NCBI GenBank assembly: GCA_040219235.1
Contig: JAVJSV010000011.1
Coordinates: forward strand, 620,001 to 684,000
Direction of reading: 5' to 3'
Length of the DNA: 64,000 nt
From: Rhodospirillaceae bacterium
GTDB lineage: Bacteria > Pseudomonadota > Alphaproteobacteria > Rhodospirillales > Rhodospirillaceae
Below, piece by piece: positions 57,026-64,000 of this stretch (positions are counted from its first letter, which is position 1; each line of letters begins with the position of its first letter). The notes under the pieces are model-generated. The model was given only the letters and a program-made list of their open reading frames with translations, was not told the origin of the DNA and did not search any database. The translations under genes and the position numbers were made by a program.

Positions 57026-58288
57026 ATGAGTCGCGTTTTCTACGGTTGGTTTGTGTTGGCTGGGCTGTGCCTCACTTATGCTGCATCTAACGGCATTTTG
57101 TTGAATACGCTGCCCCTATTTTATCCATCTCTGATTATGGAATTCAGCTGGGATGCAGCAGAAGTAACCGGGCCAGCATCCTTATCCTTCTTTGCCACAG
57201 CCATTTTGTCTTTGTTCGTGGGTTATCTCGTTGATCGGTTTGCGCCGCGTCCGATGATGATCATTGGGTCCATTATTTTTGTTGGCGTTCTCATCGCCTA
57301 TCGCTACATCACAACACTTGATCAGATGAAGATGATCTATGTCGGGTTCTCAGTTGCATTAGCTCTTAATGGAATTTTGCCCAGCATGGTCGTCACCAGT
57401 CGCTGGTTTAGCAAGTATCGCGGCCTTGCTGTTGGCATTTTGCTCATGGCCTCCAGCTTTGGTGGGGCGGTCCTCCCTCTCATCATTGGCCCAATTCTTG
57501 ATGAGCAAGGCTGGCGGATTGCACTGCTGACTGTGGCCGGAATTGGCTTTGTCATGATGGTCCTGCCGTGCGTCTTTATTTTGCGCAATGACCCAAGTGA
57601 AAAAAATACGGTCCCCGATGGCGGCATCAGCGCTGTGTCAGAAGTGACAGAAATACCTGAGGCCAGAGGTGTGGTGGCTGGTATTAAACTGGTCGACGCG
57701 ATGAAAACGCCGATGTTTTATCTGCTCGCGTTCTCAACCGCCGTGATGTGGTTTTGTATCTCAGGGGTGGTTCAGCATCAGTCGATTTATCTTGGCAGTG
57801 ATCTTGGGCTTCCTGGTCCTCAACTGGCACAGGTGTTCAGCGTGTTTTTCTTTTCGTCGGTCATCGGCAAAGTGCTGTTCGGCTGGCTCAGTGATAAGTT
57901 CGCCAAGGTCAACATCATGTTGCTGGCAACAGCTAATTTAACTGTTGGTTTGGTGGTTCTGCGATTGGTTGATGGTGATAGCATGGTGTCCATTTATGCC
58001 TATGCAGTCATTTATGGCATAGGATTTTCTGGGGCTTTTACCATGATCCAACTGATGATCGCTGAGCTGTTTGCTGGCCCGACATATGGCAGAATTTTGG
58101 GCGTTTATGTGTTTATCGATACGCTGGCGGGTGGAGTGGGTATAGCCGTTCTTGGCCGCATGCGGGTTGCATCCGAAAGTTACCTCCCTGCGATCAATCT
58201 GATGATTGCTCTCTGTGTCGCAGCATTCGTTTGTGTATTACTCATTAAACGCTCAATTAACGCACCAGAGCCAGTGCGAGTGGCGTAA
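57026..58288 (+). CDS. MFS transporter, first of a tandem pair
   Basis: 420 residues, about 12 membrane helices, beginning YGWFVLAGLCLTYAASNG. The second half carries TSRWFSKYRGLAVGILLMASSFGGAVLPLII near 127-157 and a central charged loop near 190-215. Similar to oxalate/formate and monocarboxylate antiporter-like carriers. The neighbouring formate-producing genes suggest a small acid; the substrate is unproven. Confidence 0.85.
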   Translation: MSRVFYGWFVLAGLCLTYAASNGILLNTLPLFYPSLIMEFSWDAAEVTGPASLSFFATAILSLFVGYLVDRFAPRPMMIIGSIIFVGVLIAYRYITTLDQMKMIYVGFSVALALNGILPSMVVTSRWFSKYRGLAVGILLMASSFGGAVLPLIIGPILDEQGWRIALLTVAGIGFVMMVLPCVFILRNDPSEKNTVPDGGISAVSEVTEIPEARGVVAGIKLVDAMKTPMFYLLAFSTAVMWFCISGVVQHQSIYLGSDLGLPGPQLAQVFSVFFFSSVIGKVLFGWLSDKFAKVNIMLLATANLTVGLVVLRLVDGDSMVSIYAYAVIYGIGFSGAFTMIQLMIAELFAGPTYGRILGVYVFIDTLAGGVGIAVLGRMRVASESYLPAINLMIALCVAAFVCVLLIKRSINAPEPVRVA

Positions 58289-58343
58289 GGTCTGCTAGAT
58301 TAGAGGCAGGGTAAAGCCCAGTTAGTGAAGTAGGGGAATTGAT

Positions 58344-59603
58344 ATGAGAATTTTTTACGGGTGGTTTGTGCTCGGAGGCTTGTTTTCTATCTACGCCATT
58401 TCTAATGGCATCTCCAATTTTACCCTGCCCTTATTATATCCTTCATTGATGGATGAGTTCGGCTGGAACGAGGAACAGGTCACACGTCCCGCAGCCGTCA
58501 AGTTTCTATTTGCCTCAGTCTACAATCTGGTCATTGGCTTCCTTCTTGATCGCTACGCCCCCCGGCCCATCATGGCGGCTGGCGCCTTAATCATGGTGTT
58601 CGGCTTGGTGGCTTTTATCTTCATGGATAATTTGTGGCACTTTACCTTCATCTACCTTTTGTTCGCCTTTGGTCTTTCAATGTGTGGTCTGATTCCATCG
58701 ATGATGACCACAAGCCGCTGGTTTACCAAATACCGCGGTCGGGCTGTTGGTGTTTTGTTGATGGCCTCCAGCTTTGGTGGAGCCGTTCTACCCCTCATTA
58801 TAAAAGGCTCCTTAGAGATGGGTGATTGGCGTCAGGCCATCATGATCCTCGCAGCCATTGCTTTTGTGTTTATGTTTTTGCCCGTGCTTTGGCCGTTGCG
58901 TGCACGTCCTGAAGATATGGGCACAACACCTGATGGGTTGTCTGTAGCCGAGTCCGAAAGTGCGGAAACAAAGAGGCTCGGCATCGCCGGCGGCGCATCA
59001 TTGGGTGAAGCGGTGCGCATGCCTATTTTTTGGTATCTGCAGATCGCGACCAGTGTTCTGTGGTTTTGCATCTCCGGGGTTTTACAACACCAAGCTATCT
59101 TCTTTAGAGAGCAGGGGCTGAGTGGCGGTCAAATGGCCGAAGTCTTCAGCATCTTCTTCTGGTGCTCAATTATCGGTAAATTTATTTTCGGCTGGTTGAG
59201 TGATCATTTCTCCAAATCAAACATCATGTTGCTGGCGATTCTCAATCTTGCTGCGGGCTTAGTGATTCTTCGGTTCGCCGAAGGCGGAGGTATAAATATG
59301 CTCTATGTTTATGCGCTCGTGTATGGAATTGGTTTCTCTGGGGCGTTCACCATGATTCAGTTAATGGTAGCCGAACTATTTACTGGCCCAACTTATGGTC
59401 GTCTGCTGGGAATTTTTGTTGCGGCTGATACGATCTCGGCAGCAGCGGGCATATCAGCTATTGGTGCCATTCGGGTATACGCCGGAAGCTACATTCCTGC
59501 CATTGACCTGATGCTTGCGCTGGCGGCTATCGCCTTATTAGCTGTTTTTGCAGTTAAACGCATCGTTACTCAACGAGAGGCGCAACCTATCGCGGCTGAG
59601 TAA
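58344..59603 (+). CDS. MFS transporter, second of a tandem pair
   Basis: 419 residues, clearly a paralogue of the previous gene. The start FYGWFVLGGLFSIYAISNG and the block TSRWFTKYRGRAVGVLLMASSFGGAVLPLII match position for position with few changes. About 12 helices. A likely duplication, with possible specialisation for different substrates or directions. It lies 55 bp after the first. Confidence 0.85.
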   Translation: MRIFYGWFVLGGLFSIYAISNGISNFTLPLLYPSLMDEFGWNEEQVTRPAAVKFLFASVYNLVIGFLLDRYAPRPIMAAGALIMVFGLVAFIFMDNLWHFTFIYLLFAFGLSMCGLIPSMMTTSRWFTKYRGRAVGVLLMASSFGGAVLPLIIKGSLEMGDWRQAIMILAAIAFVFMFLPVLWPLRARPEDMGTTPDGLSVAESESAETKRLGIAGGASLGEAVRMPIFWYLQIATSVLWFCISGVLQHQAIFFREQGLSGGQMAEVFSIFFWCSIIGKFIFGWLSDHFSKSNIMLLAILNLAAGLVILRFAEGGGINMLYVYALVYGIGFSGAFTMIQLMVAELFTGPTYGRLLGIFVAADTISAAAGISAIGAIRVYAGSYIPAIDLMLALAAIALLAVFAVKRIVTQREAQPIAAE

Positions 59604-59653
59604 GTGTCGGATTTGGATTGCAAGTTTACGCTCTAAGTGGAGATATAAACTCT

Positions 59654-62026
59654 ATGACAGCGCCGTCCTTCAAACCAAAACCGTTCTCAGGGCCTGCGGG
59701 GGGATGGGCTGCGTTGGCCTCCAGTGCCACCGCTTTACTCAAGTCCGGGAATCCACTGACCCAGCTTCGGGCGCTGACTCAGGTGAACCAACCGGATGGT
59801 TTTGATTGTCCGGGCTGCGCTTGGGGTGATCCCCGCCACGCATCATCCTTTGAATTCTGTGAAAACGGCGTCAAGGCCGTGTCCTGGGAAGCAACATCGC
59901 GTCGGTGTACGCCAGAGTTTTTTGCCGACCACCCAGTGTCCTGGCTCGCTGAGCAGGATGGTTACTTTCTTGAGCGCCAGGGCCGCCTTACGCATCCGAT
60001 GCGCTATGACGAAGCGACGGATCATTATGTGCCAGTTACATGGGCCGATGCATTTGCGCTAATTGCCAAAGAACTTCAGGCGCTTGACGATCCAAATCAG
60101 GCGCTGTTTTACACTTCAGGTCGCACCTCAAACGAGGCTGCATTCTTATGGCAGTTGTTCGTCCGCGTTTTTGGCACCAACAACCTGCCCGACTGCTCCA
60201 ACATGTGCCATGAGGCATCTGGTGTTGCCCTTAAGGAAACCATTGGCATTGGCAAAGGGGCCGTGCTGCTCGAAGATATGGAGCACGCTGACGCCATATT
60301 CATCTTTGGCCAGAATCCAGGCACCAATCATCCTCGGATGCTGGGAGATCTGCAAAAAGCGGCAGAGCGTGGGGCAAAGATCGTCACGATCAACCCGCTG
60401 CGCGAGCGCGGACTGGAGAAGTTTGCAAACCCTAAAAGCCCGCGCGATATGATGGGTGGCGGCACGTCCCTCACGCATTTGTATCTTCAGCCTCAAGTTG
60501 GCGGCGATCTTGCTCTTATTAAGGGTATGATGAAAGTGATTGTAATTGCGGACGAAGCCGCGTGGGCTAACGGTGAGAAGCCCGTGATTGATTGGACCTT
60601 TGTTGAAACCCACACGGATGGAATCGATGCACTCATCGAGGACGTGAAAGCCGAGCCTTGGGATCGCATTGTTGCGCAGTCTGGGGTTAGTCAGATTGAG
60701 ATCAAGCAGGCCGCAGAGATTTATATGGCTGCTGATGCCGTGATCTGCACCTGGGCTATGGGTCTTACCCAGCATGTTCATGGTGTCGAGGCCATTCAAG
60801 CGGTCAGTAATCTCCTGCTGTTGCGTGGCAATATAGGTCGTAAGGGAGCGGGACCTTGCCCCGTGCGCGGTCATTCCAATGTCCAGGGCGATCGGACGAT
60901 GGGTATTACTGAACTCCCGACAGAAGAATTTCTGAATAGCTTGCAGCGGGTTTTTGGATTTAACCCGCCGCGCGCGCCGGGCGTCAATACGGTTGAAGCG
61001 CTTGAGGCGATGGTGGCCGGTCGCGCGAAAGTGCTGCTGGCCATGGGGGGTAATTTTGCAGCGGCCTGTCCAGATTCAGATGTTACTTACCAGGCGCTCA
61101 AAAATCTAAACCTCACAGTTCACGTCTCAACAAAACTCAACCGCAGCCATGTTATTCATGGCAAACAAGCGCTGATTCTTCCAGCGCTTGGGCGCACCGA
61201 GATCGACCAGCAGAAAACCGGCCGTCAGGCTGTGACGGTCGAAGATTCGATGTCGATGGTCCATTCCTCTGCTGGCTTTAACCGCCCGGCGTCAGAACAG
61301 CTTCGCTCCGAGCCATGGATTGTCGCCGAGCTGGCGCGTGCCGTTTTGCCAAAGTCTCGTATTACGTGGGAGGATTTTCGCAATGATTATGCGTTGATCC
61401 GCGACAAGATCGAACAGGTGTTTGCCGATTTTGAGGGCTTCAACGCAAAAATTCTGCGCGAAGGCGGCTTTTGGTTGGGCAACGCAGCCAAGGCGCGGCA
61501 GTGGGATACTCAAAATGGCAAGGCCAACTTTGTTGTCCATGCTCTGCCGGAGCAGACATTGCGCGAGGTCGCGCAAGCGCAGACATCCGAGCGCGTGTTT
61601 TCGCTCATGACCTTCCGCTCCCATGACCAGTACAACACTACGATCTACGGTCCGGATGACCGCTATCGCGGTATCAAGGGGCACCGTAAGGTTGTCTTTA
61701 TGAACCCCGCGGACATGGTTGACTGCGGCCTGAACGATACAGACTGGGTTAACCTCAGCACGGTGGTTACAGACTCGCGCACACGTGTGTTGCGGCAGAT
61801 GAAAGTTGTGCCTTATGATATTCCGCCTGGCTGTCTCGGGGCTTATTTTCCGGAAACCAACGTGCTGGTCCCGCTCTATGCCCACGGCGCGAGATCTGGA
61901 ACACCGGCCAGTAAGAATATCCCAGTCACTATTCACCAGGCTGATGCCCCTAATGACCCAACGCATCCACGTGTGACAGGAATCACACTTGGTGAGGCGT
62001 CTCGGCCCCTTCATAAATCCTTATGA
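59654..62026 (+). CDS. FdhF/YdeP-family molybdopterin oxidoreductase (formate dehydrogenase-like)
   Basis: 790 residues from the ATG at 59654, with TGGAG upstream. Near the N-terminus C52 and C55 (CPGC), C69 and C84 may hold an iron-sulfur cluster. The Mo-side loop DCSNMCHEAS has Cys185 where formate dehydrogenase H has selenocysteine. Molybdopterin-domain motifs follow: FGQNPGTNHPRMLGDL, ARGHSNVQGDRTMG-like NIGRKGAGPCPVRGHSNVQGD near 395, and a C-terminal YFPETNVLVPLY. YdeP-type enzymes are little studied. Context with FrmA/FrmB suggests formate oxidation. The next gene overlaps by 4 bases. Confidence 0.85.
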   Translation: MTAPSFKPKPFSGPAGGWAALASSATALLKSGNPLTQLRALTQVNQPDGFDCPGCAWGDPRHASSFEFCENGVKAVSWEATSRRCTPEFFADHPVSWLAEQDGYFLERQGRLTHPMRYDEATDHYVPVTWADAFALIAKELQALDDPNQALFYTSGRTSNEAAFLWQLFVRVFGTNNLPDCSNMCHEASGVALKETIGIGKGAVLLEDMEHADAIFIFGQNPGTNHPRMLGDLQKAAERGAKIVTINPLRERGLEKFANPKSPRDMMGGGTSLTHLYLQPQVGGDLALIKGMMKVIVIADEAAWANGEKPVIDWTFVETHTDGIDALIEDVKAEPWDRIVAQSGVSQIEIKQAAEIYMAADAVICTWAMGLTQHVHGVEAIQAVSNLLLLRGNIGRKGAGPCPVRGHSNVQGDRTMGITELPTEEFLNSLQRVFGFNPPRAPGVNTVEALEAMVAGRAKVLLAMGGNFAAACPDSDVTYQALKNLNLTVHVSTKLNRSHVIHGKQALILPALGRTEIDQQKTGRQAVTVEDSMSMVHSSAGFNRPASEQLRSEPWIVAELARAVLPKSRITWEDFRNDYALIRDKIEQVFADFEGFNAKILREGGFWLGNAAKARQWDTQNGKANFVVHALPEQTLREVAQAQTSERVFSLMTFRSHDQYNTTIYGPDDRYRGIKGHRKVVFMNPADMVDCGLNDTDWVNLSTVVTDSRTRVLRQMKVVPYDIPPGCLGAYFPETNVLVPLYAHGARSGTPASKNIPVTIHQADAPNDPTHPRVTGITLGEASRPLHKSL

Positions 62027-62334
62027 CTCAAAACGCCGACGTGCTGGCCGCACTCCAATACGTTCAAGAGGCGTATTCAAATCTAAACGCAATTGAGGGC
62101 GCTGTGTTTTTACAGGTCTGTGCTGATGATGGTGTTTCCCTGCATACCTTGGCCACGCGCATGGCACTGGGGCAAAGCTCTACGATGCGCCATGTTACCT
62201 CGTTAGAGGGAGGCGGGCTGGTGGCTGTTTATGCGGCAACAGAAGACAGCTTGAGGAAAACCGTCCATCTCACCAATGCGGGTAAAGATTTTAAACGGGG
62301 CCTCTTTGAGAAAAGGAGTGCTTTGGCCTTTTGA
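62023..62334 (+). CDS. Small winged-helix (MarR-like) protein
   Basis: 103 residues; its ATG overlaps the FdhF-like stop by 4 bases. A helix-turn-helix region (DGVSLHTLATRMALGQSSTMRHVTSLEGGGLV, about 35-65) and a wing with DSLRKTVHLTNAGKDF fit MarR-like regulators, but the fold is short. It may control the molybdoenzyme or transporters. Confidence 0.65.
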   Translation: MTQNADVLAALQYVQEAYSNLNAIEGAVFLQVCADDGVSLHTLATRMALGQSSTMRHVTSLEGGGLVAVYAATEDSLRKTVHLTNAGKDFKRGLFEKRSALAF

Positions 62335-62345
62335 AAAGGCGAGAT

Positions 62346-62379
62346 AAAAAAACCGCCGCCAGTTGCCTGACAGCGGTTT
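62346..62379 (-). terminator. Rho-independent terminator of the TPR gene
   Basis: On the minus strand CCGCTGTCAG pairs with CTGGCGGCGG (two G-T pairs) around GCAA, with three A-T pairs outside and a T-run after. It lies just after the TPR gene stop and also just after the MarR-like gene on the other side. Confidence 0.9.
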
Positions 62380-62405
62380 CATCTCTTGAAGATATGCCGT
62401 GTCAA

Positions 62406-63716
62406 TTAAGAAGCGGCGGAAGCGATCTTCTGATCGAGGAATTTGATCCACTTCTCGGAATCTGACTTTGTATTTTTGTAGCGGGCAGAGCGCTGCATGG
62501 AACGTTTAGCGGCTGCGAAGCGCTCCCGTTCCAGTTGGGAAATGCCGATCAACATCCAAACCATGCCTTCGTCATCATCGCTGAGACCCTTTTTATCGAG
62601 GCTCTTCTGTAATGCTGTTTCAGCGTCGGCCCATTGCTCATCCTGAAGATATGCCTGACCGAGGCGGTAAGACAATTTGCCGTCGTCAGACCGGTCTGCC
62701 GCTTCCTTAAGGGGGGGGATGGCTTTGTTGAATTCGCGGGAGTTGAAATAAGCATTGGCGAGAACTTCTAAGTTCTCGGGCTTCCGTTCAATTGTTCCGG
62801 CAGAGAACCCACGTTGCATCACTTCAGCAGCTTTGATTGGGGTCTCGTGGAACATGTACATACGGGCGAGGCGAACAAGCTCGGACTCTTCGGTTATGAA
62901 ACCCTGTTTGTCGGCCATAACCAGAACCGCAAAGGACTCTTGATCTTTACCCAACTCACCATAGAGTGCGGCCAATTGCAGAAAGTAAGTCTTCTTGGTG
63001 GGGAAGAAATCAACCATCACTTCAAGCAGGTCTGCACCACTGACGTAGTCTTCAAGCTCAAAGTAAGCTGCGAGCAAGAGTTGGTACCATTGTTCGCGGG
63101 GTTCCGGCTCCAAATCAATGGCTTCAATCACCAAGGGGATTGCCTGACGATATTGCTCGGTCTGGAAGTAGGCGTTTGAAAGTAAAACCAAAGCCGCAGC
63201 ATTAACGGTTTCTGCTTCGCGGCGCCATTCTTCCAGGATTCGAATGGCGTCCTGGTAGCGTTCGACGACCATATATAATTGCCCAAGATTGTACTTGGTG
63301 GATGTCACCTGGCCTTGCGGTAAGCCAATACCTTCGCTGGGATTGCTGAGGTTGATCGCATTCTGGAACGAGTCGATGGCACCAGGGTAATTTTCTTGCT
63401 CAGCGTAGAGATATGCGTAGGTCATCCAGACTGAAGCTTTTTCGTATTCGTTGGCCTTGTCATCAGCCAAGGCTTCACGAAGTTGAATGTCAGCGGTGGC
63501 GTAATCCTTAAGCTCAATGGCCTCCTGCGCCGCTGTCAGACGGTCGAAGGTTGGCTTTTTCATCGATTGAACTTTGATGGTATTTGGCTTCTCAGCCGGT
63601 TCATCCTGGGCGTAAGCGGCGTTGCCGGTAAACACCAGCTTAGGATAGTCCGCATCGCTTGCGCCAAACATGACGGCAAAGCTGACAACTCCTCCGAGAA
63701 CGGTCTTAATGCTCAT
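62406..63716 (-). CDS. TPR-repeat periplasmic protein
   Basis: 436 residues. The N-terminal hydrophobic segment (VLGGVVSFAVMFGAS, about 6-20) suggests export. About eight TPR repeats fill the rest (KDYATADIQLREAL, ENYPGAIDSFQNAI, EQYRQAIPLVIEAI, EFNKAIPPLKEAA). It lies downstream of a tonB gene, as often in ExbBD-TonB-TPR clusters. It may scaffold the TonB system; function unproven. Confidence 0.82.
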   Translation of the reverse strand: MSIKTVLGGVVSFAVMFGASDADYPKLVFTGNAAYAQDEPAEKPNTIKVQSMKKPTFDRLTAAQEAIELKDYATADIQLREALADDKANEYEKASVWMTYAYLYAEQENYPGAIDSFQNAINLSNPSEGIGLPQGQVTSTKYNLGQLYMVVERYQDAIRILEEWRREAETVNAAALVLLSNAYFQTEQYRQAIPLVIEAIDLEPEPREQWYQLLLAAYFELEDYVSGADLLEVMVDFFPTKKTYFLQLAALYGELGKDQESFAVLVMADKQGFITEESELVRLARMYMFHETPIKAAEVMQRGFSAGTIERKPENLEVLANAYFNSREFNKAIPPLKEAADRSDDGKLSYRLGQAYLQDEQWADAETALQKSLDKKGLSDDDEGMVWMLIGISQLERERFAAAKRSMQRSARYKNTKSDSEKWIKFLDQKIASAAS

Positions 63717-63770
63717 TGGTCTTAGCCTCCTTTGTGCGACGGTAACCGCCGCGAATCATATTTGTGGCGC

Positions 63771-64000
63771 TTATTGTTCTAGCTCAAACGTAATAACGAC
63801 TTGGTTATTATAACGCCGGGCTGGGCGGCCATCGACGATTTTTGGCTTATATTTCCAGCGCGAGAGGGCGCGTTCGGCTGCCCGTTCAAAGTATCCGCTT
63901 GGCTCTGCAGCAATAACCACAATGTCTTCAACACCGCCGCTTTCTGTAATGGTGAAATCCAACTGCACCCAGCCGTTAATCCCACGAGACGCGGCCCGTT
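63771..64000 (-). CDS. tonB: Energy transducer TonB, C-terminal part (cut by window edge)
   Basis: 76 residues of a TonB C-terminal domain are visible: AASRGINGWVQLDFTITESG, then VVIAAEPSGYFERAAERALSRWKYKPK and VVITFELEQ. The RWKYKPK block is the family signature. It continues past the right edge. TonB passes proton-motive energy to outer-membrane receptors such as the one at 12.4-14.9 kb. The TPR gene follows after 54 bp. Confidence 0.88.
   Translation of the reverse strand, partial: RAASRGINGWVQLDFTITESGGVEDIVVIAAEPSGYFERAAERALSRWKYKPKIVDGRPARRYNNQVVITFELEQ

Noticed and set aside
1-64000. CRISPR arrays, rRNA genes, intact insertion sequences and cobalamin riboswitches
   Set aside because: No regularly spaced repeats, rRNA-like sequence, transposase or B12-box pattern was recognised on reading.

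Overview
The window looks like a chromosomal segment of an alphaproteobacterium, probably Rhodospirillales-like. This is inferred from gene content: aerobic cobaltochelatase cobS/cobT beside a J-domain protein and bolA, coq7, accA, an aroB-aroK / xerD neighbourhood, type-I gap-pgk, and many DUF1501/DUF1800/TonB-receptor genes. Base composition is moderate. No CRISPR array, rRNA or intact insertion sequence was seen. One tRNA, tRNA-Leu(CAA), is present.

Layout. 1-6.9 kb (minus strand): pterin genes (folB, cut by the edge, and a FolM/PTR1-type reductase), a Ca2+/Na+ antiporter, an agmatine-deiminase relative that has lost catalytic residues, and a full-length 5-oxoprolinase. 7-12 kb: a TPR-glycosyltransferase protein and a DUF1501/DUF1800 pair. 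12.4-18.9 kb: a TonB-dependent receptor and a peptide/nickel-type ABC importer without a binding protein. 19-25 kb: gap, pgk, an OGT-like TPR protein, accA and a Nudix protein. 25-32.5 kb: two unknown genes, rpmB with promoter and terminator, cobT, cobS, an SDR without catalytic residues, a J-domain protein, bolA and DUF2889. 32.5-42 kb: a CBS protein, a CorC-like protein, aroB, aroK, a small membrane protein overlapping a large exported protein, xerD, an HNH nuclease, coq7, dsbB, a DedA-like protein and the tRNA.

42.2-48.2 kb is the most distinctive part. It is a complete acyl-homoserine-lactone circuit: a LuxI synthase with a perfect 20-bp lux-box dyad upstream, a cytochrome P450 directly after it, and a convergent LuxR receptor with the signal-binding residues intact. 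A class-III aminotransferase and a small unknown gene lie on the other side, and a decayed nucleoside-transporter remnant lies at the far edge. The P450 may tailor the signal or make a quorum-controlled product; this is inference.

48.2-54.8 kb: an alpha/beta hydrolase, a lone molybdenum hydroxylase large subunit, phoU, a DehI-like protein and a c-di-GMP phosphodiesterase with a degenerate GGDEF domain. 55-62.3 kb: a formaldehyde-handling module, with glutathione-dependent formaldehyde dehydrogenase, S-formylglutathione hydrolase, two tandem MFS carriers, a formate-dehydrogenase-like molybdoenzyme and a small winged-helix-like protein. 62.4-64 kb: a TPR lipid/envelope-type protein and the C-terminus of a TonB protein, cut by the right edge.
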